Under the pieces are notes generated by a model that was given only the letters and a program-made list of their open reading frames with translations, had not been told where the DNA came from and searched no databases. Shown one piece after another: positions 46,377 through 55,976 of a stretch of DNA of 64,000 nt; the stretch's first letter is position 1, and each line of letters opens with the position of its first letter. Location of the stretch: positions 496,001-560,000 of the forward strand of contig NZ_CP071597.1 of the NCBI RefSeq assembly GCF_017357405.1. Reading direction: 5' to 3'. Source of the stretch: Halomontanus rarus (GTDB taxonomy: Archaea > Halobacteriota > Halobacteria > Halobacteriales > Natrialbaceae). The position numbers and the translations under genes were made by a program.

Positions 46377-47714
46377 ATGCACGGATCACACACTACGGGG
46401 AGCCCGTACGCTCCCCACACGGACGACGAAACCGCGGCGATGCTCGAGGCAGTCGGCGTCGAGTCGGTCGAGGACCTGTTCGACATACCCGAGGACGTTC
46501 ACTTCGACGGCGAGTTCGACATCGACGCGCGCACGGAACGCGAGACCCGCCAGCTGGTGGGGTCGGTCCTCGAGCGAAACGACGAACTCACCGAACTGCT
46601 GGGGCGGGGACACTACGGCTACTACATCCCCTCGCTGGTCGACCACCTCGCCGACCGCTCGGAGTTTCTGACCTCCTACACGCAGTACCAGCCCGAGGTC
46701 TCGCAGGGCTTCTTGCAGGCGCTGTTCGAGTACCAGTCGCTGCTGGTCGAACTCACCGGTCTCGGGGTCGCCAACTGCTCGATGTACGACGCGGCGACAG
46801 CACTGGGAGAAGCGGCCACGCTGGCCGACCGGACGCGCAAGACGAGCGGTCACCGCGTGCTCGTCCCCGACATTCTTCGCACGGGCCGGCGCAGCACGCT
46901 CGAGAACTACGTCGCCGGGACAGACCTCGAGATCGAACCGTACGCGACCGCGGAATCGACTGTCGACGTCCCGGCGCTCGAGTCCCAGCTCGACGAGGAC
47001 GTCGTGATGGTCTACGCGGAGAATCCCACGGTACGCGGGGCGATCGAGGGACGACTCGCCGAGATTGGAGAGCGCGCCGCGGACGCCGACGCGCTCTTCG
47101 TCCTTGGGTCGGACCCGGTCGCGCTCTCCCTGTTGCAGAAACCCTCTGACGTGGGTGCCGACGTCGTCGTCGGCGACGCGAGCGTGCTCGGACTCCCGAC
47201 GAGCTACGGGATGGGACTCGGTCTCTTCGCCACCGACGAGCGGTTCCTCCGACAGGTTCCCGGCCGGCTCGTGGGCGCGAGCGAGGACGCCACGGAGCGA
47301 CGCGCGTTCACGCTCACGCTCCAGACCCGCGAACAGCACATCCGCCGCGAGCGCGCGACGAGTAACATCTGCACGAACCAGGCGTGGGTCGCCCTTCGGA
47401 GCGCGATTCACGCGGCTACGCTCGGTCCGAGCGGACTCGTCGAACTCGCCGCGCGGGACGTCACGCGAGCCGAGACGCTGGCCGACCGCGTCGACGCACT
47501 CGTCGGCGTCAAAGCGCCCGTCGACGACCGACGCCACATTCGAGAGTTCGTCGCCAGGATCGACCAGCCAGCGAGGCCCATCGCCGACGACCTCGAAGAC
47601 CGCGGCTTCGCCGTCCACGTCGTCGGCGAGCACGAGATCCAGCTCTGTGTCGCTGGTGTCGACGACGAGACGCTCGAGGAGTTCGTCGACGCGTTCGCGG
47701 AGGTGGTCCGATGA
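46377..47714 (+). CDS. gcvPA: Glycine dehydrogenase (decarboxylating) subunit 1
   Basis: 445 residues, the usual size of the N-terminal P-protein half in archaea. The start [33 protein letters not shown] is the family signature. [65 protein letters not shown] and [23 protein letters not shown] follow. It lacks the PLP lysine, which is in subunit 2. Its stop overlaps the gcvPB start by ATGA. T and H proteins are encoded on the other side of the origin. Confidence 0.96.
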   Translation: MHGSHTTGSPYAPHTDDETAAMLEAVGVESVEDLFDIPEDVHFDGEFDIDARTERETRQLVGSVLERNDELTELLGRGHYGYYIPSLVDHLADRSEFLTSYTQYQPEVSQGFLQALFEYQSLLVELTGLGVANCSMYDAATALGEAATLADRTRKTSGHRVLVPDILRTGRRSTLENYVAGTDLEIEPYATAESTVDVPALESQLDEDVVMVYAENPTVRGAIEGRLAEIGERAADADALFVLGSDPVALSLLQKPSDVGADVVVGDASVLGLPTSYGMGLGLFATDERFLRQVPGRLVGASEDATERRAFTLTLQTREQHIRRERATSNICTNQAWVALRSAIHAATLGPSGLVELAARDVTRAETLADRVDALVGVKAPVDDRRHIREFVARIDQPARPIADDLEDRGFAVHVVGEHEIQLCVAGVDDETLEEFVDAFAEVVR

Positions 47715-49240
47715 GCGACGACCGGAGTGAGAGCGGGAACGAGAACGAGAACGGAAACGAAAACGGGCACGACCAGGCTCGCTGGACCACCAACGGCCAG
47801 TACGAACCGTTGCTTTCGGAGAAGAACCAAACCCGCGTCGAGATCGGCACGGACGTCGACTCGCCGCTTCCCGACGACCTCACCCGCGACGACCTCGAGT
47901 TGCCCGACCTCTCGGAGCCGGAACTCGCGCGCCACTACACGCGCCTCTCCCAGATGATCTACGGGATCGACAGCGGTCCCTACCCGCTGGGCTCGTGTAC
48001 GATGAAGTACAATCCGAAGTTCACCGAGGACGTCGCGGCGCTCCCGTCCGCGGCGGTCCACCCGGACCGCTCGCCAGAATCGGTTCAGGGAACCCTCGAG
48101 GTCCTCGCTCGACTGCAGGACTACCTGGGTCGGATCGGCGGTATGGACGCCGTCACGCTCCAGCCGCCCGCGGGCGCGGCCGGCGAGTTCGTCGGCATCC
48201 GCGTCGCAGCTGCGTATCACGAACACAACGGCGAGGGTCACCGCTACGAGGTGATCATTCCCGAGAGCGCTCACGGAACCAACTTCGCGACCGCCGCGCT
48301 CGGGGGCTACGACGTGGTCTCGCTGCCCAGCGACGACGCGGGCCGGGTCGACCTCGAGGCGCTCGATGCGGCGCTCTCCGAGGACACTGCAGCACTCATG
48401 CTGACGAACCCGAACACGCTCGGCCTGTTCGAGCGCGATATCACGGAGATCGCCGGGATGGTCCACGACGTCGGCGGACTGCTGTACTACGACGGGGCGA
48501 ACCTGAACGCCCTGCTCGGCCGGGCGCGACCGGGCGACATGGGGTTCGACGTGATGCACTACAACGTTCACAAGACGTTCGCGACCCCCCACGGCGGCGG
48601 CGGACCCGGTGCCGGACCGGTCGGCGTCGTCGAAGACCTCGCGCCGTTCCTGCCCGCGCCGCGGGTTCGGGCGGTAGACGGTGACGGCGACGCCACGCCC
48701 GCCGAATACGAACTCTTCGACCCCGAGCACACAATCGGACGGGTCCACGGCTATCAGGGCAACTGGCTCGTCCTCGTGAAGGCGTTCGCCTACATCGCGC
48801 GGCTGGGCGACGAGGGATTGACCGACGCCAGCGCGAAGGCCGTGTTGAACGCCAACTACCTCGCCAGTCAGGTCGACTACGAGGTTCCCTACGGTCCGTT
48901 CCACCACGAGTTCGTCGCCAGCGCCGGCGAGCAGGACGCCGCCGACGTCGCCAAGCGCATGCTCGACTACGGCGTCCACCCGCCGACGACGAAGTGGCCC
49001 GAGATCGTCAGCGAGGCGCTGATGACCGAGCCGACGGAGGTCGAGAGCAAGTCGACGCTCGATACGCTGGCGGGCGCGTTCAACGCCGTCGCCAGCGAAG
49101 ACGACGAGATCCTCGAGTCCGCTCCCGAGCGGACCGCGGCACGTCGGATCGACCAGACGAGCGCCGCACGGAACCCGCGGTTGTCGTGGCACGCGCTCTC
49201 GACGACGGACGGGGAGGGAGACGGCGAACGTGAGGAGTAA
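47711..49240 (+). CDS. gcvPB: Glycine dehydrogenase (decarboxylating) subunit 2
   Basis: 509 residues from the ATG at 47711, with the ribosome-binding sequence ggaggtg about 6 nt before it. The PLP lysine is K288 in [31 protein letters not shown] and [20 protein letters not shown] also mark the subunit. The first 30 residues are an Asn/Glu-rich haloarchaeal extension ([12 protein letters not shown]), and the C terminus is Glu-rich. With subunit 1 it decarboxylates glycine and hands the aminomethyl group to lipoyl-H protein. Confidence 0.96.
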   Translation: MSDDRSESGNENENGNENGHDQARWTTNGQYEPLLSEKNQTRVEIGTDVDSPLPDDLTRDDLELPDLSEPELARHYTRLSQMIYGIDSGPYPLGSCTMKYNPKFTEDVAALPSAAVHPDRSPESVQGTLEVLARLQDYLGRIGGMDAVTLQPPAGAAGEFVGIRVAAAYHEHNGEGHRYEVIIPESAHGTNFATAALGGYDVVSLPSDDAGRVDLEALDAALSEDTAALMLTNPNTLGLFERDITEIAGMVHDVGGLLYYDGANLNALLGRARPGDMGFDVMHYNVHKTFATPHGGGGPGAGPVGVVEDLAPFLPAPRVRAVDGDGDATPAEYELFDPEHTIGRVHGYQGNWLVLVKAFAYIARLGDEGLTDASAKAVLNANYLASQVDYEVPYGPFHHEFVASAGEQDAADVAKRMLDYGVHPPTTKWPEIVSEALMTEPTEVESKSTLDTLAGAFNAVASEDDEILESAPERTAARRIDQTSAARNPRLSWHALSTTDGEGDGEREE

Positions 49241-49501
49241 GGCCTCGAGCGACCGGTGACTGAGAGTCTGGCTGAATCGTTTGCAACCCTCTTTTCGATA
49301 CAGCACTCGAATCGACGGATGCCTGCGACACGATGGCGTGACTCGAGTTCTACCACGGTATACCGATTGGTTCGACGAGATGAGATTCTATATCGTCATA
49401 TAGTTCATCCACTGCAACTCGAAGCGAATACACATCGTTCGGTATCGAACGTCGAACCCGCTGTACACAAGACATTTGTGCTGATTAACGGTGGTGAAAA
49501 T

Positions 49502-49921
49502 ATGAATCGGCGGCAAGTTCTCGCTACGATCGGGATGTTACCCGCTGTCGGCTGTCTCGCGACCGACAGCGATTCCCTCTCAGGAGATGACTCCCGTTCG
49601 GACACACCCGACGAAACAGTCGACACAGCCGTCGAGGAAATCGTCGTCGACTGTGAAACGAAGTACATCCGAGAGAACGTCACAGGGAACAACGAAACAG
49701 TGGGATCACTACAGCCACGAGTCGAAGCGACGGATATCCGTCCGAAAGGAAAATTCGTAGAAGTTCGTTCGACATTTGGGACGACGATTTCACACAGTGA
49801 CGAACCCGACCTGCACGCCGATTACGAGATCGGCGCTTCGTATCTCGTGACAGAAGACGACGTATACCGGACCGAAGCGGAAGCCGGTGATCCGCGTGAT
49901 GGAACGAAGGTCGATTGCTGA
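49502..49921 (+). CDS. Small predicted lipoprotein (Tat-like signal)
   Basis: 139 residues from the ATG at 49502; upstream extension lacks a signal peptide. The N terminus MNRRQVLATIGMLPAVGCLAT has an RR pair and a lipobox (AVGC), so a lipid-modified Cys at 18 and Tat export are likely. The mature part begins with a Ser/Asp/Thr-rich linker (SLSGDDSRSDTPDET) and a small beta-rich domain with VVDCETKYIRENV and ASYLVTEDDVYRTEAEAGD, with a Cys near each end. The function is unknown. Confidence 0.65.
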   Translation: MNRRQVLATIGMLPAVGCLATDSDSLSGDDSRSDTPDETVDTAVEEIVVDCETKYIRENVTGNNETVGSLQPRVEATDIRPKGKFVEVRSTFGTTISHSDEPDLHADYEIGASYLVTEDDVYRTEAEAGDPRDGTKVDC

Positions 49922-50141
49922 GTGGTTCCGTCGAATCCCCAATCTCGAGTCTGAACAGAGATACAGACAGTCGTCTATGATTCACGAACGGTCGTGACGA
50001 TCCCAATTGAATGGAAACAGATCTACGAACACACAGTCAGTTGATTCGAACGTACCTACACGGGGGTCGGATTCACGCTAGAGCCACACCTCTCCGAGCG
50101 AGAACGGCAAAAACCGACGTCGAAGGTGCTCGACTGGAACG

Positions 50142-50315
50142 TTACGCCGTTTCGGCTTCGCTCGAGTCGATCCCGTCGATCTGGACGAAGCCGTAGTCGC
50201 AGTCGGGGCAGTGCCACTTGACTTTCGTACCGAGGTGGAGCGTCGTGCTCGCTGCGCGATAGAAGGTCTTCTCCCCACCACAGTCGGGGCAGTCGTGGTC
50301 GAGTTCTTGGGCCAT
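50142..50315 (-). CDS. 57-residue zinc-ribbon protein
   Basis: A small minus-strand gene; the ATG is at 50313-50315. The protein has CPDCGGEKTFYRA near the start and WHCPDCDYGFVQIDGID near the middle, giving two CPxC knuckles (C9/C12 and C36/C39) of a zinc ribbon. The tail is acidic (SSEAETA). Such short proteins are conserved in haloarchaea with unknown function. A longer upstream frame is Arg-rich and not used. Confidence 0.75.
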   Translation of the reverse strand: MAQELDHDCPDCGGEKTFYRAASTTLHLGTKVKWHCPDCDYGFVQIDGIDSSEAETA

Positions 50316-50640
50316 ACGGGACCTCTGACGTCGACGATGTTTAACGTACTGGATTCTGGCGATGTCACTGACCGTCTCGTCTCCAACCACTGAAGACGCC
50401 ACACCGACGGCGGAGTCTCGAGGACGACCGTGGAATCGACCGCGATCCGGACCGCCGGACGGTTTTGCGACCCGCTTCGAGCGTCGGAGACCGCTTTGGA
50501 AGCCACACCCAATTCTCGCTCGTTGGGGTCTGAGAGGGACGATTCCCACTGTTCACGTCTTCTTCGGAGACGTGATTTTGTCTAGTACAGTTCGGATCGG
50601 ATAGGTGTCTTTATGTCTACGGGACCACATTTTCTGCGTG
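50316..50640. other. Gene-free region with a hairpin
   Basis: 325 bp between a minus-strand zinc-ribbon gene and the glycosyltransferase gene. A hairpin (cacgtct-tcttcgg-agacgtg, 50554-50574) followed by attttg lies upstream of the glycosyltransferase start. No gene is supportable. Confidence 0.5.
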
Positions 50641-51930
50641 ATGTCTGTTGCCCTCCGAGACGCCTTGGGATGGACCGGTTCCTTCACCGGAACGGGTCTG
50701 TGCCTCTGTATCGGCGCCTATCAGGGAATCCAGCAGTTCGAACTGATCCTCGAGTTGCAGGGATTCGCCGTCCACGTCGCGACCAGAAGCGCGGCACCCG
50801 CAGTCACGGTGTTTACCGTCCTCGCGACGCTCTCGGGCGTGTTGCTCGTTCGGGAGATCTACCAGCGTCGGGACCCCGACGCCCGAGTGTTCGACGGACC
50901 GACGGTTGCCGCCATCGTTCCCGTCTACCGGGACGGAGACGTGGTCGCGACGAGCGTCCGCTCGCTGCTCGAGTCGAACTACGAGAGCCTCGAGGTCGTA
51001 ATCGTGGGGGAACCCGGCGACGAGCCGACGCTCGAGACCGCACGGGAGTTGGCCGAACACCCGGACGTTCGACTCCTCCGTAACGACCGGCCCGGTTCGA
51101 AAGCGAGAGCCATCAACGACGCCGTCTCGCGGATCGATGCGGACTTCCTCTGTGCGTTCGACGCAGACGAACGCGTCGATCCCGACTTCGTCCCGGCGGC
51201 GATGCACGCCCTGCTCGAGGAGGATCGGGACGTGTTTCAGGCCCGCCGCGTCCCTCGAGCGAACGGGCCGGTCGAAACGCTCGCCTACTGCGAACGGCTC
51301 CTCTTTCACGCCAGCTACAAACTTATCGAACCCTTCGGATTCACCTACTGTCGGAGTTCCTCCGCGGTGTTCACTCGCGAGGCGTTCGAGTCCGTCGGTG
51401 GGCTGGACGATCTCCTCACAGAAGATATCGACTTCGCACACAAGTGTTTCCGACGGGGACTCGACGTCCGCCAGTCGAGGCACATCACGAACGAGATGGA
51501 AGCGCCGCACACGGTCGCCGATCTGTGGGGCCAACGGAAACGATGGCGGATCGGCCACATTCAGGTGTTCCGAAAGGCCCTCAGCGGCGGATTCGAGCCC
51601 AGCGGCGTGCGTGGACTGGCGTCGACGGTTCGCCTCGCGACCAGCCTGTTCGCGAGCGTGTTCATGGTCGCACTCGTGGCGAAAGTCGCGGTACTCGCCT
51701 ATTACGGGTTCACCGGGTTCGCCCTGTTACCGCTCGTCCCGGTCTGCGTGATGATTCCGCCGATCCTCTATCACGACTATCGAGCGGGTCACGTTCGACG
51801 CCTGTCCCCGACGGTCGCGCTCTCGCCGCTGATTTATCCCGGATTCGGACTGGTGACGATCCGCTGTACCTTCGAGTATTTTCTCAGCTGGGACGGAACC
51901 TGGTATCGCGTCGAAAAGACCGGTGCGTAA
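50641..51930 (+). CDS. Membrane-bound processive glycosyltransferase family 2
   Basis: 429 residues from the ATG at 50641. Two hydrophobic segments (TGTGLCLCIGAYQGIQQFELI; TVFTVLATLSGVLLVREIY) precede a GT-A domain at about 90-305 (TVAAIVPVYRDGDVVATSVRSLLESNYESLEVVIVGEP; FLCAFDADERVDPDF). QRKRWRIGHIQVFRKAL gives the QxxRW motif typical of processive cellulose/hyaluronan-type synthases. The C-terminal helices (SVFMVALVAKVAVLAYYG; LLPLVPVCVMIPPILYHDY) form the channel region. The product is unknown; a surface polysaccharide or lipid-linked glycan is likely. No glycan operon surrounds it. Confidence 0.83.
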   Translation: MSVALRDALGWTGSFTGTGLCLCIGAYQGIQQFELILELQGFAVHVATRSAAPAVTVFTVLATLSGVLLVREIYQRRDPDARVFDGPTVAAIVPVYRDGDVVATSVRSLLESNYESLEVVIVGEPGDEPTLETARELAEHPDVRLLRNDRPGSKARAINDAVSRIDADFLCAFDADERVDPDFVPAAMHALLEEDRDVFQARRVPRANGPVETLAYCERLLFHASYKLIEPFGFTYCRSSSAVFTREAFESVGGLDDLLTEDIDFAHKCFRRGLDVRQSRHITNEMEAPHTVADLWGQRKRWRIGHIQVFRKALSGGFEPSGVRGLASTVRLATSLFASVFMVALVAKVAVLAYYGFTGFALLPLVPVCVMIPPILYHDYRAGHVRRLSPTVALSPLIYPGFGLVTIRCTFEYFLSWDGTWYRVEKTGA

Positions 51931-52282
51931 TGGGACTCGCTCTCGTTGAGCCACGGTTGACGGTGCTCAAACCACTAATTGCTTTATCGATCGACCCCAG
52001 CCGTCGCGTGCGCATCATCGCTCTCACGTCCAGTCTTTCCCGTTTCCCGTCTCGACTCGAGCGGATCGCCGCAGATTACGAAACTGAATCGGGTCCCGTT
52101 TCTCGCTTTGTCTCGAGTGAACACTATCGATTTCACGGGAGCGAGCCACACTCGACGCCCGAATCACCACACATACACCCTATGGCGATATATGAATTAC
52201 CGAGGTGCGGTGGACTCACTCGAGTGAGAGCGCGCGAGGAAAACCGGTGTCCCATCTCGAGCGTGCTCGAGACGGCCGTCGG
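51931..52282. other. Gene-free region
   Basis: 352 bp between convergent gene ends. A short plus-strand open frame is Arg/Pro-rich and not acidic. Nothing else is seen. Confidence 0.4.
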
Positions 52283-52603
52283 CTACGGTGCGCCTGCGAG
52301 GACGAACGTGGTCTCGGCCTCTCCGTTTCGGATTCGTCGGGTGGTATCGGGTGCGATTCGCAGAGCGTCTCGCGGTTCCATCGAAATCTCCTCACCGTCG
52401 ACGACGACGGTCGCGCTTCCCTCGACGAGGTAGTACACCTCCTCGTGGTCCTCGTCGGCGTGATCGTGTTCCATCCCCTCCCACCCCGGCTCGCACTCGA
52501 GAACCGAGAACCCGAGTCGGTCGCACTCGAGCGGTTCGCGAAGGAACCGCAGGCCGTCCGAAACCGGGTCGACGTCGTCGGCGTTGACTTTCGTGTATGA
52601 CAC
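52283..52603 (-). CDS. Cupin-domain protein
   Basis: 106 residues. The cupin metal-binding box is HDHADEDHEEVYYLVEGSATVVVDGEE (G-x5-HxH-x-E type), followed by EPRDALRIAPDTTRRIRNG. The core MSYTKVNADDVDPVSDGLRFLREPLECDRLGFSVLECEPGWEG is typical of small haloarchaeal cupins. Such proteins bind metal or small ligands; no reaction is assigned. It is divergent from the cobalamin adenosyltransferase gene. Confidence 0.85.
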   Translation of the reverse strand: MSYTKVNADDVDPVSDGLRFLREPLECDRLGFSVLECEPGWEGMEHDHADEDHEEVYYLVEGSATVVVDGEEISMEPRDALRIAPDTTRRIRNGEAETTFVLAGAP

Positions 52604-52740
52604 GGGTGAGTATCCGACGCGGAACGTGAAAAAACTCGGTCGGTGATCGGTGTGAGAGGATCCGCGAACGAGAGCGCTCGAGAGAGCGCCGAAGCGGAGG
52701 ATGACTCGGAGTTAAGTGACGCCGAAACGTCGTTCCGCGT

Positions 52741-53274
52741 ATGAAGATCTACACCGGCCGCGGCGACGAGGGCCAGACCGATCTGCAGGACATGACCCGC
52801 GTTTCCAAGGCTAGCCCCCGAATCGAAGCCTACGGCACGGTCGACGAACTCAACGCGCTCGTCGGTACGGTCCGACCGACCGGTCACGACGACGTCGACG
52901 AGCAACTCGAGTCCGTCCAGAATCACCTCCACGTCGTCCAGGCCGACTTCGCGAATCCGGATCCGGACGACGACGATCCCGTCGTCCGAGCCGAACACGT
53001 CGAGACGATCGAAACGTGGATCGACGGCTACGACGACGAACTCGAGCCGCTGCAGTCGTTCATCCTCCCGACGGGAAGTGAGACGGGTGCGCGATTACAC
53101 CACGCCCGGACCGTCTGTCGCCGAGCGGAACGGCGAGCCGTCGCGCTCGCGGTCGAGGAGTCGATCAACGAGGAGGCGATCCAGTATCTCAACCGGTTGT
53201 CGGATGGATTGTTCGTCCTCGCGCGCGTCGTCAACCAGCGCGACGGTGAAGTCGAGGAGCAACCGTCGTACTAA
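52741..53274 (+). CDS. PduO-type cob(I)alamin adenosyltransferase
   Basis: 177 residues. The ATP-binding start KIYTGRGDEGQTDL is the PduO family motif, followed by EAYGTVDELNALVGTVR and the C-terminal ARTVCRRAERRAVALA with YLNRLSDGLFVLARVVN. The enzyme transfers adenosyl from ATP to cob(I)alamin, making the coenzyme for methylmalonyl-CoA mutase and ribonucleotide reductase. No cobalamin cluster is nearby, so it stands alone. Confidence 0.93.
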   Translation: MKIYTGRGDEGQTDLQDMTRVSKASPRIEAYGTVDELNALVGTVRPTGHDDVDEQLESVQNHLHVVQADFANPDPDDDDPVVRAEHVETIETWIDGYDDELEPLQSFILPTGSETGARLHHARTVCRRAERRAVALAVEESINEEAIQYLNRLSDGLFVLARVVNQRDGEVEEQPSY

Positions 53275-53506
53275 CGGTCCTGAATCGGCCAGTCGCCACT
53301 CGAGTGAGCGGAGCCTCACGAGCGGGATCGGGACGATTACGTACGAAAAGCGGTGTCGACGCCGGTGATGCCCACGGCGCCGGTATGGTGGGACAGCCAG
53401 TCGCACCGAGTGCGACTACGTTTTAGGTCTGCCTAAACAACTATGAATCCTTTGGTCCTCCGTGACACCGCCCTCGAAAGTCCGTTCAAACATTCTGTCC
53501 CTACGA

Positions 53507-53520
53507 AAAGGATATATTCG
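53507..53520 (+). promoter_or_regulatory. TATA box of the 89-residue protein gene
   Basis: The sequence gatatattcg, preceded by a purine-rich BRE-like aaaag, is centred about 32 nt before the ATG at 53547. Confidence 0.6.
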
Positions 53521-53546
53521 ACGCGGCCCTATTTGTTGGATAGATC

Positions 53547-53816
53547 ATGAACAAACACTTCGAAGATGCGCGGTACTATCTGGCGCGAGCGGGTTACCAC
53601 GTCAAACTCGGTCTCGAGGAGTCACTCGAGCCCGTCGAGACGAAACTCCGCGATTTGACCAGTCGTGAGTCCGAACCCGAACTCGAACCGGAGTCGTCGC
53701 GCGTCGAGACGCTCCTCGAGGAGGCCAAATCGGTCGAACGAAAGGCCGAAAACGGTGCTCGCGAGACGATCGGCGGTGCCCGACAAAAACTCGAGTCGTA
53801 CCGGCCGGCGAAATAG
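53547..53816 (+). CDS. Small helical haloarchaeal protein (DUF7553-like)
   Basis: 89 residues. The start MNKHFEDARYYLARAGYHVKLGLEE is the pattern of a small haloarchaeal family (DUF7553, from memory). The rest is Glu-rich and helical (ETLLEEAKSVERKAENGARETIGGARQKLES). No catalytic or membrane motif is seen. A clear promoter and the 60-bp distance to tRNA-Val suggest independent transcription. Function is unknown. Confidence 0.65.
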   Translation: MNKHFEDARYYLARAGYHVKLGLEESLEPVETKLRDLTSRESEPELEPESSRVETLLEEAKSVERKAENGARETIGGARQKLESYRPAK

Positions 53817-53874
53817 TCTAGTTCGGGAATTCGAAAGGAACGCTTAAGTTGAACGGACGGATACCACCGTGTGC

Positions 53875-53949
53875 GGGTTGGTGATCTAGTCCGGTTATGA
53901 TACCTCCTTCACACGGAGGAAGTCGGCAGTTCAAATCTGCCCCAACCCA
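53875..53949 (+). tRNA. tRNA-Val (CAC)
   Basis: 75 nt fold by eye. The acceptor is GGGTTGG/CCAACCC, the anticodon stem is CCTCC/GGAGG with loop TTCACAC (anticodon CAC), and the T arm is GGCAG-TTCAAAT-CTGCC. The discriminator is A. CCA is not encoded. No second copy of its 3' end was found downstream in the window. Confidence 0.95.
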
Positions 53950-54484
53950 TTACAATCCTTCTGTCGCGTGAAGTAGTGAAATTTGGAGTGCCAAATGATC
54001 AGCAGAACTGGACTGAACCACTCGTTCGGTTAGTCTGACCGGTGCTCTCTTCGTAATCCTCTGCCACCGACAATGGCCCGATGACCCCGAGTATTCCGAG
54101 TCCGATTCTCGGTATTCAGTCAACCCACCGCTCTACATCCGCTCGATTACAGAAGTCGTCGCCGCTCAAAGTACAGGAGTCAACGTACGCAACCTCCTGT
54201 GTCGGTGTCTCTTTGCAGCGTATCGATACTGGTTGCAGTGATCAATACGCACGTGTATATACCCGATTTAGATCAAACGCAAAGAATTCTTGGACACTCT
54301 CAGAACTCGAAAACCGGTCCGAAATCGTGGTTTCATCGACAGACATTCCCGAATGGATCAATTAGTGATATTACTTATTCGACAGAGAGACGGTCTCTCG
54401 AGCCTGATAGTCACCGTTCGATGGTGGCGGGAAAGGCTTCCGCAAACCAAAGTCGCCTATACCTGACTGTGGTGGATGGCGATA
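53950..54484. other. Gene-free region after tRNA-Val
   Basis: 535 bp, AT-richer than average. A 94-codon open frame (from 54081) is Ser/Arg-rich and not supportable. No att-like repeat of tRNA-Val is seen. Confidence 0.45.
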
Positions 54485-55144
54485 ATGACGACAGTCGTCG
54501 AACTCGAGATCCCGGCCGATCGCATGGGCTGTGCCCAGACGTTCGACCGCGTTCCAACGTTCGAATTCGAGATCGCGGGGATGATCGGGGATTCGCCGCC
54601 GTTAGTCTGGGTATCGGGGGAGGACCGAGACGCCGTCGAGGAGGCACTCGAGACGGATCCGACCGTCGAGGTCATCGCGTCGCTGACCGATGTGAGCGAC
54701 GATCGGTGGTTGTTCCGCCTCGATTTCGGTCGCGGCGTCAAACTCTTCGAGCAACTCGTCTCGTCGAACGACGGCGCGATCCTCGAGGCGACGGGCCACG
54801 ACGACACCTGGTCGCTCGAACTGTTGTTCCACGATCGTTCGGGGCTATCGGAGGCCCACGCGCTGTTCAGACAGTACGATTTCCAGACGACCGTCACCAG
54901 AGTGAACTCGCTTGACAATCCCTCGAGTAGCCACACGGCGTTGACCGCGACGCAGTACGAGACCATCATCGCGGCTCACGAGCGGGGGTACTTCGACGTG
55001 CCACGGGGGGTAACCCTGCAGGAACTCGCCGCCGAACTCGATATCTCCCACCAGGCGCTCTCGGAGCGACTTCGTCGGAGCCACGCGGCACTCGTGAGTT
55101 CGGAACTATCGGACCGGATGGCGCCAACCGGAATCGAACCGTAA
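54485..55144 (+). CDS. Bat-type HTH regulator with a tRNA-end-derived C terminus
   Basis: 219 residues from the ATG at 54485; an ATG three codons upstream is also open. The sensor part starts MTTVVELEIPADRMGCAQTFDRVPTFEFEI, the common form in this group. HTH_10 is at the C terminus (LTATQYETIIAAHERGYFDVPRGVTLQELAAELDISHQALSERLRRSHAALVSSELS). The last codons (MAPTGIEP) read across a tRNA 3'-end-like sequence on the other strand, so the natural end may have been replaced. It is the second such regulator in the window and follows tRNA-Val. Confidence 0.75.
   Translation: MTTVVELEIPADRMGCAQTFDRVPTFEFEIAGMIGDSPPLVWVSGEDRDAVEEALETDPTVEVIASLTDVSDDRWLFRLDFGRGVKLFEQLVSSNDGAILEATGHDDTWSLELLFHDRSGLSEAHALFRQYDFQTTVTRVNSLDNPSSSHTALTATQYETIIAAHERGYFDVPRGVTLQELAAELDISHQALSERLRRSHAALVSSELSDRMAPTGIEP
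55117..55140 (-). repeat. tRNA 3'-end-like fragment
   Basis: The minus strand reads cggttcgattccgg then ttggcgcca, with a T-loop sequence (TTCGATT) and an acceptor-like end. The T-stem 5' side has mismatches and no matching 5' acceptor lies 75 nt upstream, so it is a fragment and not a full tRNA. It may be an old att site. Confidence 0.5.
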
Positions 55145-55976
55145 GACGGCGTGTTGTGTCGTCCGCCCCATCGAAGTCGAGCGTCTCGCCGCCCTTCGGG
55201 TGACGAGTTGAACAGGCCCACAGCCTCGCCGTTGGCAGTGAAGAGGATGGCGAAACAGCGGACCGGTCGAAACTCGTGTACTCGTGCGGATCGCAGTAGC
55301 GACGTGTTTTGCAGTCTGTTGTCGTCCCGTGTGATCGAGACGAGTCTCGAGATGTACGGGTCGCCGGACATCGAGTGGGGTATAGACTGTCGGTCGACGA
55401 GAGCGATTGCTCACCGTCGGTGGAACGACGAGTTTCAAGAAGTCCGTGTCATCGCGTAACTGTAATTTGACGACTCTGCTAATTTAGACATAATTCTGTA
55501 AAAATAGTGCACCTTTACTGAGTAATGGGGCGTATTCTCACCAACAGTTAGTTTTATTACTGTAACTACCGACAATACAATCGTCGGCGCAACACCCGAC
55601 GACGTGACGATGCACTGCCAACCGATTACCCTGTGAGTGCCGGTGGATCACTCATGCTCAATCAGCGTCTGCGGCCATTCGTGGCTGTGTGGCCGCTCGC
55701 CTGCCGTGTCGCGGTCTGTCGTCTCCACACGACGACCGCGGTTCGTTTTCGCCGACTCGAGTCGACCTGTGAACCGATCCCGAGACTCGAGTGGCCGAAC
55801 TATGTCGTGATCGGGCGCGATCGGTAGATCGCGAGAAGTGGTCCCGTCAGTACGGATTCTCGTTTCGAGACTCTCCGTAGCGCGAGTTCACGGCCGGCGT
55901 AACCACGAGATTTCCCCTCGATTTGAAATAGACCGCTCATTTATGTGGTGTGCCTGTGTCGAATCCATCAAGCACG
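55145..55976. other. Gene-free region with AT-rich part and hairpin
   Basis: 832 bp. It includes an AT-rich block (55470-55575, with ttagttttatta near 55546), a hairpin (cgcgatc-ggta-gatcgcg, 55816-55833) and short open frames of Arg/Cys-rich, non-acidic composition. A TATA box (catttatg near 55938-55945) precedes the next gene. Confidence 0.5.

Noticed and set aside
47408..49306. 632-codon minus-strand frame across gcvPB
   Set aside because: Shadow of gcvPB; the composition is Arg/Val-rich with no motif.
54081..54365. 94-codon frame after tRNA-Val
   Set aside because: Ser/Arg-rich, no acidic bias, no known family.
55117..55200. A complete tRNA gene on the minus strand
   Set aside because: The T arm is mismatched and no 5' acceptor strand complementary to the 3' end lies about 75 nt away.
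55633..55827. 64-codon frame in the gap before the DUF7344 membrane protein
   Set aside because: Arg/Cys-rich and non-acidic; no supporting promoter at the right distance.
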